Shown: in pieces, positions 37,840-48,159 of the stretch
Numbering within the stretch: the first letter of the stretch is position 1
Layout of the letters: each line of letters begins with the position of its first letter
Source: Microglena sp. YARC
Taxonomy: Eukaryota; Chlorophyta; Chlorophyceae; Chlamydomonadales; Chlamydomonadaceae
DNA length: 64,000 nucleotides
Assembly: GCA_022414725.1 (NCBI GenBank)
Contig: CM039462.1
Coordinates: forward strand, 182,156,800 to 182,220,799
Reading direction: 5' to 3'
The notes under the pieces: model-generated
The model's database searches: none
Seen by the model: the letters and a program-made list of their open reading frames with translations, nothing else
Told to the model about the DNA's origin: nothing
Translations under genes and position numbers: made by a program

Positions 37840-38702
37840 TACTCACCTGCCCTGTTTGTTGCTGGAGCGGGCTTGTCTTGGGCCAACAATGGTCTGTCGA
37901 TGACAACGTAACGCACTGTAACAACCGGTGCCGGATAGAACGGGGTGGATCAGCAAGATTACAAGATCTAAATAAATAAATAGTATGCAGGGTATTACGA
38001 GGCGTATGGTTAAGGGGGCAAGCCTGTTTGCTGTCACTGGGGCAAAACACCAATAAATTCCAAGTTTCCTACTCACCTGCCCTGTTTATTGCTGGAGCGG
38101 GCTTGTCTTGGTCCAACAATGGCCTGTCGATGACAGCGTAACGTAATGTAATAACCAGTGCCGGATAGAATGGGACGGAGCAGCAAGATTCTGAGTTCCC
38201 TACTCACCTGCCCTATTTGTTGCTGGAGCGGGCTTGCCTTGGGCTAACAATGGCCTGTCGATGACAATGTAACGTAATGTAATAACCAGAGCCGGATAGA
38301 ACGGGACGGATCAGCAAGATTCTGAGTTCCCTACTCACCTGCCCTGTTTGTTGCTGGAGCGGATTGTCTTGGGCCAACAATGGCCTGTCGATGACAACGT
38401 AACGTAATGTAATAACCGGTACCACATAGAATGGGACAGATCAGCAAGATTCCAATCTATAAAGAAATAAATAAATAGTGCGTGGGGTATTACGAGGCGT
38501 GCGGTTGAGGGGGCAAGCCTGTTTGTTGGGTCTGGGGCAAAACACAAATAGATTCCAAGTTCCCTCCTCACCTGTCCTGTTTATTGCTGGAGCGGGCTTG
38601 ACTTGGGCCAACAATAGCTTGTCGATGACAACGTAACGTAATGTCATAACCGTTGCCGGGTAGAATGGGACAGATCAGCAAGATTCCAAGATTCCTACTC
38701 AC
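37840..38702 (-). repeat. Five copies of an ankyrin exon end fused to SINE family S
   Basis: On the minus strand AGCAACAAACAGGGCAGGTG (exon end plus donor of 38703-38809) occurs at about 37850, 38080, 38205, 38335 and 38570. Each copy is joined to the dispersed unit GGAGCGGGCTTGTCTTGGGC (plus strand) that ends in TAACGTAATGTAATA. These are duplicates of a SINE-containing junction. Confidence 0.85.
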
Positions 38703-38809
38703 CTGCCCTGTTTGTTGCTGAAGTTTGTGTCTGCTCCAGACTTGAGCAAGTAGGCCACGATCTCGACGTGGCCGCGCATAGCTGCCCAGTGTAGCGCCGT
38801 GTTGTCACC
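38703..38809 (-). CDS. Ankyrin gene, exon 3 of those found
   Basis: 107 bp, acceptor CGTTGTAG, donor GCAG/GTGAGTAGG, phase 0 to 2. It encodes GDNTALHWAAMRGHVEIVAY and LLKSGADTNFSNKQG. A decoy acceptor copy is at 38885-38915. Confidence 0.85.
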
Positions 38810-41800
38810 CTACAACGGCCAGTCAGTGGAGGATTTATGTGTGTGTGTATGTGTATGTGTGTGTGCTTGCGTGTGTACGCGTTTGTCACCCTACGACCGC
38901 CAGTCAGTGGAAGATTATGTGTGTGTGTAGGGGGTGTGGGTGTGGTGTGGGTGGGTTGGGGGGTCTGAGTGTGTGCTCTGTGTGTGTGTGCGTTGTTTGT
39001 GTGTGTTAGCGTGTGTGTGATATGTGTTTGCGTGTGTATGCGTGATAGAAAATTAACAACCTGTTCACTACGGTACGCAGGAATGTCCAACGTTTATCAG
39101 ATGTCTTGCCTGATGGTCTCCACACCCTCCACAAGTGTTTTTTCAACAAGGGGGATTCTGCCTCAAAGGCTGGGTCTCCCAAACCAGCCAACCAGGTAGG
39201 GTGAGGTGAGGTGGGGAGGAGGTGGGGTGGGGTGGGTGTGGGGGGTGGGGGGTGGGCATAGATATATGTGTGTGCGGGATTTATGCGATATGGGTTGTGG
39301 AACTTTTGTGAAAGGGAGGGGGAGATGGTAAGGATTAGATGTGGACGAGAGGGAAATCAGTAGGCGAGTCATCTGTGAAACGTCTAATTATTTATTTTCA
39401 CTAAGAGTCATTTATAATGATTTATTTTCATTCAAAGTCATTTCTCATCATTGTTTTCTATTAAAAGTAATCTCTCGCGATTTATTTCAATTACAAGTCA
39501 TTTTCACGATTTATTTCCATTAAACCAAAGCCATATTTCACGATTTATTTCCATTAAATTAAAGCCAGCTTTCACGATTTATTACCATTAAATCAAAGCC
39601 ATTTTCATGATTTATTTTCATTAAATCAAATTCATTTCTTATGATTTATTTCCACTAAAAGTCATTTCCAGGCAACTATGCACTACTTTCATTGGAACCT
39701 TTGGGCCACCCTGGTAGCCCCCTGTATTATTTGGAATTAGTGCTGATAATAATGCTTGCTTGCTGCAATACTGCCTTTCTTTTTCTGAGGATTTGTTGGA
39801 AGACCCCTCCTGGGTGTTGTGGAGCGGGCTTGTCTTGGGCCAAGAATGGCCTATCGATGACAATGTAATGTAATGTAATGTAATGTAATGTAATGTAATG
39901 TAATGTAATGTAATGTAATGTAATGTAATGTAATGTAATGGAATGTAATGTAATGTAATGTAATGCAATGTAATGTAATGTAATGTAATGTAATGTAATG
40001 TAATGTAATGTAACGCAATGCGATGCGATGCGATGCGATGCGATGCGATGCGATGCGATGTACTTTACTGTACTGTACTGTACTTTACTTTTACTGTACT
40101 GTTACTTACTACTGTACTGTACTGTACTGTACTGTACTGTACTGTACTATACTGTACTGTACTGTACTGTACTGTACTGTACTGTACTGTACTGTACTGT
40201 ACTGTAATGTAAATCTTGGTCAGCCCCTTTGATGAGATGAAAGTCGACACGTTCAGGCTCACGGAAAGCTCACTATGAATGTACCGTAATGTAATTAATA
40301 AATGACCCACCAAGTCGATGGCGTTGACGTCTGCATTTTGATCCAGAAGATACTTGACGGTGTGCAGAAAGCCATTGTGCGACGCTCTTATCAGTGCGGT
40401 CTCCTTCATCTGCAATTGATGCAAGGTGTGGCTTGGCTTGGCTGGTTATGGTATGGGTGTGGTGGTGTGCCTGGTGGTGTGGACCTGTGGTGTCGTGTGA
40501 ACATCAGGGTCTAAAGCAGGTAGGGGTAGGTTTATAACTTGACCAGGCTTTGATGTCTGCACTATGATCCAGAAGATATTTGACAGTGTGCAGAAACCAA
40601 TTGTGCGCTGCTCTTATCAGTGCGGTGTCCTTCATCTGAAATTGATGGAAGGTGGTGTAATGTGGTTTGGCGAGGTGGTGTGATGGTGGTGTGGTGTGGA
40701 CAACAGTGCCTAAAGCAGGTAGGAGTAGGTTTATAACTTGATCAGGCGTTGATGTCTGCACTTTGATCCAGAAGATACTTGACAGTGTGCAGAAACCCCT
40801 GGTGCGCTGCTCTTTTCAGTGCGGTGCCCTTCATCTGTAATTGATGGAAGGTGGTGTAATGTGGTGTGGCGAGGTGGTGTGATGGTGGTGTGGTGTGGAC
40901 AACAGGGCCTAAAGCAGGTAGGAGTAAGTTTAGAACTTGATCAGGCGTTGATGTCTGCATTTTGATCCAGAAGATACTTGACAGTGTGCAGAAAGCCATT
41001 GTGCGCCGCTTTTATCAGTGCAGTCTCCTTCATTTGCAATTGATTAATGGTTTTGTTTTGTGTTGTTTTGGTGTGTAGTGTGTGGGATGGGTGGGAGATG
41101 AGGCGTGGGGCATTGTGGTCACAACTTGGGCCAATGTTTCCTGCTTCATCTCTTATCATTTGAGTCGTAGGTAGGGGAAGGTGTGGGACGTAAGATTATT
41201 CGACGATGCCAGAATTGCCAGATTGATAAAAAGTAGAATTTGATAAAAATAAATTGCTTCTCAATATGATTACCGCTTATGGCGATATGTATAGGTTATT
41301 TCGTGAGACCCCAAATACACCACCAGACAAAATATCACTTCCGGCAATACAAATATCACTTCCGGCAATACAATTGACAGTATCTAATTTTCTACAGCCA
41401 TTGGTGGCTGGCCCCAGTGCAAGCAAACGGGCTGGTCCCCTCAACCTCACGCCTCGTAATAAGGCGTACATCATTTTTTTTTTATTATTTGTCTACACCC
41501 TGAACCGTGAGGTCAGCACTGTACCCAAATATGAAACATGCATTATATTTAAAAATGAAATATCCTATCCTTTGAAGACTCCTCCAGATTTTGTGGAGCT
41601 GACAATGTAATGTAATGCATAGGGAATGATACGGGCTAGCCCTAGAAATCGATCCAGGCACCCCACAGGTCCTGACTGACTTCGCATATTTGGCTTGGCT
41701 TGGGTCAACTATGTCCTGTCTATGAAAATGACATATAATGTATTAATGATCTAAATACATTAACTATTGTAGCCCCTCCTGATATCAAGAGTGGGCAAGT

Positions 41801-43628
41801 CCCTATAGCCTATTTGTCTACCCCTGGACTATTGACATGCACCCAGTTATCTAAATATGCACATGCGTACAGGCACAACGCACATGCACAACGCACATGC
41901 ACACAAGATATTATGCAACAGTATGCACATGCACACAGTTATATAAATATGCACAACGCACATGCACACAATATGTAAATGCAACTGCATGCACATGCAC
42001 ACAGTTATATAAATATGCACAACGCACATGCACTTAATATGTAAATGCAACTGCATGCACATGCACACAGTTATATAAATATGCACTACGCACATGCACA
42101 CAATATGTAAATGCAACTGCATGCACATGCACACAGTTATATAAATATGCACAGCGCACACGCACACAATATGTAAATGCAACTGCATGCACATGCACAC
42201 AGTTATATAAATATGCACTACGCACATGCACACAATATGTAAATGCAACTGCATGCACATGCACACAGTTATATAAATATGCACAACGCACATGCACACA
42301 ATATGTAAATGCAACTGCATGCACATGCACACAGTTATATAAATATGCACTACGCACATGCACACAATATGTAAATGCAACTGCATGCACATGCACACAG
42401 TTCTATATAAATTGCACTACGCACATGCACACAATATGTAAATGCAACTGCATGCACATGCACACAGTTATATAAATATGCACTACGCACATGCACACAA
42501 TATGTAAATGCAACTGCATGCACATGCACACAGTTATATAAATATGTGAAGGGAGTCAGGACCTGGGAGGTGCCCGGATCAATTTCAAGGGCTAGGCCGT
42601 ATCATCCTATAAATAAATAAAATACACATCACATTACATCACATTGTCATCGACAGGCCATTGTTGGCCCAAGATAAGCCAATTGTTTTTTTTTTATGTG
42701 AGGGGAGCCAGACCTGGGTGACCCGGATTAATTTCTATATGGGAGTGACACCGCAGATCACATCGACACAACTCTTGAGACTAGGACTAGCATACGAAGA
42801 ACTACCCTTTCAGGCATTTTGTTATTGTTGTAAAAAAACATCTACGTGCCACATTTCGTTGCTCAATGTCTGCTCCCTCTTCAAGCAGCAGCTTGATGCA
42901 CGAATGCAAGTGTAAGTGCAAGTGTAAATGGAACTGTAAATGTTAATAAAACTTGAACCACATTATACATGTTTATACATCCTGAAGTTTGAGTCCAGCA
43001 CTATACCTAAATATCATCCAATAATTATATAAATATGTCAGGAAGACAAGTCCTATGCAGCATCGCCAGCAACGCGGAAAATTGGCGGAGTGTGTTGGCA
43101 ACTGAACGAAAGGTGGCAACGATGGAGCTGACCGAAGCGAGTTAGTTACGCGACCGTTGGCTGACGTGTCGGGTGTCAAGAAATGTTTCGGTCGGACAAA
43201 CGGACAAATGGGTAACCCTGGGGGCTCCCGCCCCCTTGAAGAGGGGGCTCCGCCAAAAACAAATGTGAAGTGAGTCAGGATAGGGATATACACAATATAT
43301 CTATTTGCTATACATAGATCTCTATAGATCTATATTTTTGGGCAATATAGATCTATTTGCCGCCCCCTAAAGATGTTCAGTCAGGAAGAAAACAAATGTG
43401 AAGTGAGTCAGGACCTGGGGGGTGACCAGATCAATTTCTATGCAGGAGTGACTCCGCCGATCACATCGACACAACTCTTGAGACTTGGGCTAGCACACGA
43501 AGAGCAACCCTTTCAGGCATCTTGTTGCTGCTGTTGTTAAAAAAAACATCTACGCACCACATTCCGCTGCTCAATGTCTGCTCCCTCCTCAAGCAGCAGC
43601 TTGATGCACGACAGATGTCCCCCTCCAG
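38703..43628 (-). CDS. Ankyrin-repeat protein (partial gene, three exons found)
   Basis: Three exons splice in phase into consecutive ankyrin repeats: GGHLSCIKLLLEEGADIEQ (43558-43628), a full 33-residue repeat with ETALIRASHNGFLHTVKYLL and DQNADVNA (40311-40409), and NTALHWAAMRGHVEIVAYLL with KSGADTN (38703-38809). They show the consensus TALH-x-AA-x-x-GH and LL-x-x-GADVN. Ankyrin repeats are protein-binding scaffolds, so no specific role can be inferred. Both ends of the gene are missing from my model; further exons may lie upstream of 43628 and downstream of 38703. The introns carry decoy exon copies, microsatellites and SINEs. Confidence 0.8.
38820..39300. repeat. (GT)n-rich intronic tract
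   Basis: TGTG runs at 38835-38870 and 38918-39040, GGTGGGGTG runs at 39195-39260. Nothing coding is recognised. Confidence 0.75.
39380..39670. repeat. ~35-bp AT-rich minisatellite
   Basis: Seven or eight units of CATTTTCACGATTTATTTCC with variants. Confidence 0.8.
39790..40212 (+). repeat. SINE family S with a compound pentamer tail
   Basis: The SINE body (GAGGATTTGTTGGA at 39787, GCGGGCTTGTCTTGGGC to ATGACAATG) runs into about 30 TAATG units (39867-40015), then eight GATGC units (to 40060), then about 24 TACTG units (to 40206). The related copy at 47215-47305 has only a short tail, so the array grew from a SINE tail. Confidence 0.85.
40311..40409 (-). CDS. Ankyrin gene, exon 2 of those found
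   Basis: 99 bp, exactly one 33-residue ankyrin repeat, phase 0 at both ends, acceptor CAATTGCAG, donor CTTG/GTGGGTC. Confidence 0.87.
40540..41045 (-). repeat. Three extra copies of the ankyrin exon
   Basis: Copies at about 40547-40639, 40745-40837 and 40952-41038, spaced ~200 bp. All keep an acceptor and an open ankyrin frame (for example TALKRAAHQGFLHTVKYLLD). Each lacks the final IDL and the GTGGGT donor, running instead into CCTGATCAAGTT. They are therefore decoy or incompletely duplicated exons. Confidence 0.85.
41680..41760 (+). repeat. SINE family S fragment
   Basis: GGCTTGGCTTGGGTCAACTA with ATGTCCTGTCTATG and ATAATGTATTAATG. It resembles the body at 39820 in decayed form. The stretch 41050-41680 holds no identified exon. 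Confidence 0.5.
41770..41830 (+). repeat. Dispersed repeat family P, copy 3
   Basis: AGCCCCTCCTGATATCAAGA then GTGGGCAAGTCCCTATAGCC and a CCCCTGGACT end; close to 44110-44185. Confidence 0.6.
41855..42548. repeat. ~66-bp satellite, about ten units
   Basis: The unit contains GCACATGCACACAGTTATAT, AAATATGCAC and AATATGTAAATGCAACTGC. The minus-strand ORF of 183 codons arises because 66 is a multiple of three. Confidence 0.92.
42590..42690 (-). repeat. SINE family S copy, inverted
   Basis: ATTACATCACATTGTCATCG then ACAGGCCATTGTTGGCCCAAG: the reverse complement of the S body with its TGTAATG tail. Confidence 0.65.
42690..42915 (-). repeat. ~200-bp copy of the region around exon 43558-43628
   Basis: It matches 43400-43620, including the exon end with its ATTGAGCAACG-type codons and a GCACGTAG at the donor position (GC in place of GT). 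The true site has GTGCGTAG. Confidence 0.7.
43050..43265 (+). repeat. Dispersed repeat family G, copy 2
   Basis: See 37610. It is about 215 bp with a GGGGGCTCCCGCCCCC hairpin-like end. Confidence 0.75.
43558..43628 (-). CDS. Ankyrin gene, exon 1 of those found
   Basis: 71 bp, acceptor TTGTGCAG, donor TGTG/GTGCGTAG, end phase 0. It encodes (A)GGGHLSCIKLLLEEGADI and EQRNV. Confidence 0.8.
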
Positions 43629-43692
43629 CTGCACAACATGACAGAAGGGCCGGAAGCAGGTAGGAGTAAGTTTGGAACTTGATCAGGAGATC

Positions 43693-44025
43693 AGTCAGCA
43701 TCAGCATCAGCATCAGCATCAGCATCAGCATCAGCATCAGCATCAGCATCAGCATCAGCATCAGCATCAGCATCAGCATCAGCACCAGCATCAGCACCAG
43801 CATCAGCACCAGCATCAGCATCAGCACCAGCACCAGCATCAGCATCAGCATCAGCACCAGCATCAATACTATAATTATCGTCCCCAGCATCAGCATCAGT
43901 ACCAGCATCAACATCGATATTATAATTATCGTCCTCAGCATCAGCATCAGCATCAGCATCAACATCAGCAGCAGCATCAACATTATAATTATCCTCCTCA
44001 GCATCAGCAGCACAAAATTGCAATG
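43693..44025. repeat. (CAGCAT)n hexamer tract
   Basis: About 45 units with CAGCACC and ATTATAATTATCGTCC interruptions. Several frames stay open on both strands, giving HQHQ, SISI, DADA and LMLM readings. A shorter relative lies at 44240-44340. Confidence 0.92.
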
Positions 44026-44109
44026 AGGATGAATGAATTGATCATGTTTGCACGAACTCAGCGCCTCCGTCGGCAACACGATTGTTCGGGGTTCAATTCA
44101 TCAGTGCTT

Positions 44110-44185
44110 TTCTGCATAGCCCCTCCGGATATCATGGTTGGGCAAGTCCCTTCAGCCTATTTGGCTACCCTGGACGCAACAAACA
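44110..44185 (+). repeat. Dispersed repeat family P, copy 4
   Basis: AGCCCCTCCGGATATCATGG, TTGGGCAAGTCCCTTCAGCC, then CTATTTGGCTACCCTGGACG. Confidence 0.6.
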
Positions 44186-44439
44186 ACACAGGGCCGAAAG
44201 CATGTTGCGATTAAGTTCAAAAACTTGATCAGGAGATCAGCCAGCATCAGCATCAACACAAATATGAACACCAGCCAGCATCAGCAACAATATCCTGATT
44301 CCCATCCTTATCTTCAAGAGCAGCAGCAGCAGCAGCTGTAGAGATTCATGTATAAGTCATCTCCCAAAGGATTTTTGCTGTTTCCACCTGAACTCCCAGT
44401 ACCGCAAATTAACAGATATTACATTCATTACCACTGGCA

Positions 44440-44680
44440 TTAGCGTACATTACATACACATTAACATTATCATTACATACATTACATTACATACGATTAC
44501 ATTTACATTACATACATTACATTACATACATTACCAACTACATTACGATTACATTTACATGTACCATTACATAGATTACATTAACATTACATTACATACA
44601 TATCATCACATTACATTACACTCCACAGGCAGGTCAATGTTGACACAAGATAAACCCGCCTCCACAAATCTTCCGGAGTG
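44440..44680 (-). repeat. SINE family S copy with (TTACA)n tract, inverted
   Basis: TTACATTACATAC-type repeats (44440-44625) lead into CAGGCAGGTCAATGTTGACAC, a decayed inverted S body. Confidence 0.6.
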
Positions 44681-44769
44681 TGGGGGTGGTGGGGGGGTGG
44701 TTGGTGGTCTTCCATCATGCTTTTAGCCTAGTTGGGCTTTACCCCTGAGGACTGAACAACATCACACAT

Positions 44770-45935
44770 TTTGAAGGCAGAATCAAATACACTGTGCAGC
44801 AGCGAAACTTAGCTTAAAATACAAAAAATTGATGAACCTTTGAGTGCTCCCGTCTAAGACCTTTCCTAGTTCGTCTAGCATGGCGACAATGTGCACAGTA
44901 TTTAGATCGCAGCGTTGCCATGGTGTGTTATTATCCACCGTTTAAATGCATCAAATCAACAGGAAGGACAGTGTATATAATAGTAGATCAATTAACAGAG
45001 AGGAGTAAAATGTGCATGGCACTTGCATTAGATGCAACCCTGGAGTGCATTTAGTGAGACTGGAGTACCGGTAGTAACAGCCGTCTTACCCACGCAGTAT
45101 ACATACAAACGCATAATGCCTAAGCCTTTCACGAACAAAATATAGTCGATCACCACTAGTCTGATCTACCTCATTGACATAGCATTATCATACATTTAGG
45201 TGCACATACCATTTGAATAGCCAGAATCTAGAGAATCACGCGAGCAGTTACTGCATATAACGGCTCGCGGAAAGTCCTAAAAAAACCAGAAAAAGTAAAG
45301 TCGTGCGTGGCCGTCGAGAATATAGAGCTTGACCAAGACTAAACCCAACCACATACTCCGTGTATGTCTGGGGGGGGAGGGGTGGTTGGTGGGGGGTTGG
45401 GGGTCTTGTGTCCACCTATTCCTATACTTTTTTTTGGCACCAGCAAGATTTTGTCTCAAAGGATGGTCTCCCTATGCGGACCATTCTTCACCAGGCAAGA
45501 ATAGAGAGGCGGATCCCCCACATTCTGATCCTAGCTTCATAGAGGCCCTCCATGAGTGCTCCTTCACCCACATAGTATCCATCGCAGCGAGATCCCATCT
45601 CTCTGTTGCTTTTCTCTGCACAAAATCTGCAGGTAGTTGTAAGCAGAGTCCGCTCACTCAGATTTTGATTGTTACACACAAGTCTACAATCTCAGCTAGA
45701 CTATGTAATAATGACAATCAACTCTGTATCTTCCAATGATTTGTTGTCACACTGTAAGTTCTTTTTTCAACATCTGGACAGGGAAAAGATTTTATCTATT
45801 AGCAAACTGAATCCTGTGACCCAGATTCATCACCCTATAATTTGGCCGGAGCCAAATAAAAATTGTAATTACATTTCTCGTACACAAACTCAGTTCCCCC
45901 GTGTCGCCAACGACGTTTGGGTTCAGTTCATTCAG
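44770..45935. other. No identified gene
   Basis: Mixed sequence with short ORFs. The plus ORF at 45329-45739 resembles nothing I know. A segment GTCTCAAAGGATGGTCTCCC (45453) resembles 39160, suggesting a dispersed element. Confidence 0.4.
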
Positions 45936-45939
45936 TATT

Positions 45940-46015
45940 TGCCCCTCGTTATAGCCCTCTCAGCATGGTTGGCAAAGGCCGTATAGCTCTATTTGTCTAC
46001 CCCTAAGACTGTGCT
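45940..46015 (+). repeat. Dispersed repeat family P, copy 5
   Basis: GCCCCTCGTTATAGCCCTCT, CAGCATGGTTGGCAAAGGCC, TATTTGTCTACCCCTAAGAC: a decayed match to family P. Confidence 0.5.
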
Positions 46016-46189
46016 AACAACTACAGTCTAGCCTTATAAACAAATCTACGTTATTTGACAGCCATTAGTCCTCCTGAAAAATCCTTGCCTTGCTCCTACT
46101 GATAAGAAATTCAACAATGGATCATGTCCTGAGAAATTTATGTTCAGTCTGTCTCATCCTAAGGCTCCATCCAATATTCTGTCAGAAAA

Positions 46190-46415
46190 AATACTTGTAG
46201 AGTTGTTCACAGCTATCCTCTATCTCTAATATGTTTTGTACTTGGTCATCCCGATTATCCCTATTTTGTCAGGCAAAAACCCTTAATCACATGTGTTTTA
46301 CAGACATCCCGTTATTCCCTTTTTTGTACAGGCATCCCTCATCTACTAATAGTGTTGCTCCAGGCTATCCCGTATCCCTTTTCTTGACAGGCATCCTTGT
46401 CACATTTTAATGTCT
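46190..46415. repeat. ~60-bp imperfect repeat
   Basis: ATCCCGTATCCCTTTTCTTG and ACAGGCATCCCTCATC-like units, four copies. Confidence 0.55.
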
Positions 46416-46419
46416 GAAT

Positions 46420-47210
46420 ATGCAAGGTATAAGTAGCATCGTAAAACCTACTCTCAAACCACTGGGCTCTTTCAGAAATAAATAAATTATCACCTTGCCA
46501 CTATCAGGATCGAAAGGCCTTCTCTTGCTACAATGGTCAGCCGCTGAGGGGAGTAGCGTTGGCACTTGACAGGTGTAGTGAGACTGTGAGAATTTTGAGA
46601 TAAGTCCTCGTGTCACCTTTTGCTGGAGTCGCGCTAGGTCTGCGCGCTCTGTTATGTCAGAGAAACTGTCTTGCCCGAATTCGAGAAGCGAACTCTGACT
46701 CTCGGGGACTAGCGCTGAGATCACAATTCGCCGAGGTCTTCTGGCGAGGGTTCATGATCTGGCGCTTCCAAGAAAAGCAGTGAGTAGAGGTGGGTCTAAG
46801 ATACTGCATGGCTCAAGGAAAAGATCGGGCCCCTGATTCCCTGAAGACGTCAGACTCCAAGAAAATTAGAATTCGTCGTTTACCCCTCCCTCAGCGCGCC
46901 CAGCGCCCATCCCGTGGACGAATATGCGGTACATCTGGAAATCAAGTGGCGCGTATCTTCAACGCTTGTTATATCTGACATTCTCCGAAACTCAGATCAG
47001 CTTTACCTTACATTGTCATTCGACAGGTCCATTTGCTGCCTCTAGAGAATATAGGCCGCTCCCAGACATCCGGGACTCCGGGAGGGTCTTCCAACATATA
47101 TCCTCATAATATGTATGGAAATTATGTAAACAGTCCAACACCCTGGACAAAGTCAGTTTTTGTGGCGAATCATTTAAAATCTTTGCTTTGCTTTACTGCG
47201 CATTGTTTTT
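46420..47210. other. No identified gene
   Basis: The best ORF (46790-46978, basic and Arg/Pro-rich) has no recognisable domain. Confidence 0.35.
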
Positions 47211-47214
47211 TTCC

Positions 47215-47305
47215 TATCTGAGGATTTGTTGGAAGAGCCCTCCCGGAGCTGTGAGCAGACTGTTTTGGGCAAAATAATTGCCTGTCGATGACTACGTAAT
47301 TGTAA
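47215..47305 (+). mobile_element. SINE family S, short-tailed copy
   Basis: GAGGATTTGTTGGAAGAGCC, then TGTTTTGGGC, CTGTCGATGACTACG and a short TAATTGTAATTG tail. Confidence 0.65.
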
Positions 47306-47309
47306 TTGT

Positions 47310-48085
47310 ATTGCCACCGGCAATCGCCAATTGGTGACCTCTTTCGCAGTCTTTTGTTGCGATTTTTTACTGCCAAATACGGCGACGCAGTTCCGAATTG
47401 CTGACTAAGCTATCTAACGAGTTCAAGTCATGTTTTTCGAAAGTATTAGGTTTACTGTATTTATTTGCCTGTTTTATCTTTCCTGCACTCCTTATCCGTC
47501 CTCACATAGGATGGTTATGACACTCATTCACGCATCCCTCCAACTTCGTGCGGCCTGTCTTGGGCTGGGCAGTTTCAGCACTGGCCTGCCCAAATCACTG
47601 TCGATTAAAATAATATATTCTAGTACTCTGTATAACTACTCCCAGGAACATTTTGACATGCATATAAGGTATATGGTACAGTAACGGCGAGCACAAATTG
47701 CTTGCTTTGACGCCCTGATCCCTGTACAAAATGCTATCTTCATGAATAGTAGGAACTTCACATTCCCCCTAGTAGATATTTTGTATCTGCCCAAAGACGG
47801 CGGCATGCGTGCCAAATGTGACTGAGGCGGGAGCGCGGCCGCACCTTTCCTGGCCGAGGCTACCATGTAACCAAGTTTCACAGCGCGTAGGTACGGAGGC
47901 TACTGTGGTCTGGTCTCAAGAATGCTAGGTAATGTTTACACATTGAGTATATTGTAGTGTCTATATAATTCCCGGATACCGCACAATAATGACCACAAAA
48001 TTCGTCTTTAGTAAGGTACACACCAAAACATGCATGCACCTTACTTCTACTCATGTGTTTAGTCACAATAGCTCCTTCCAGTGAT
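47310..48085. other. No identified gene
   Basis: A minus-strand segment KLGYMVASARKG (about 47840-47880) recurs as KLGYMAAAFKAA at about 48820-48865. It may mark duplicated exon pieces of an unknown gene. Confidence 0.35.
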
Positions 48086-48155
48086 ATGCCAATGGTCTAG
48101 TGGAGACAGATCGCTTGAGGATGGGGAGTCGGGAGTTCGACTCCCCTTTATGGAT
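48086..48155 (+). mobile_element. tRNA-like pol III head (SINE or pseudo-tRNA)
   Basis: A-box-like TGGTCTAGTGG (48093-48103) and B-box-like AGTTCGACTCC (48134-48144) at tRNA spacing. Acceptor and T stems do not pair properly, so it is not a functional tRNA. Confidence 0.45.
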
Positions 48156-48159
48156 GCTT

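Noticed and set aside
41847..42398. 183-codon minus ORF with 22-residue repeats
   Set aside because: A 66-bp satellite is a multiple of three, so an open frame is expected; it lies within the ankyrin gene's intron.
43537..44214. Poly-HQ, SI, DA and LM ORFs
   Set aside because: The CAGCAT hexamer tract is open in several frames on both strands; the only real coding piece is the ankyrin exon at 43558-43628.
48086..48155. Functional tRNA gene
   Set aside because: A and B boxes are present, but the acceptor and T stems do not pair.
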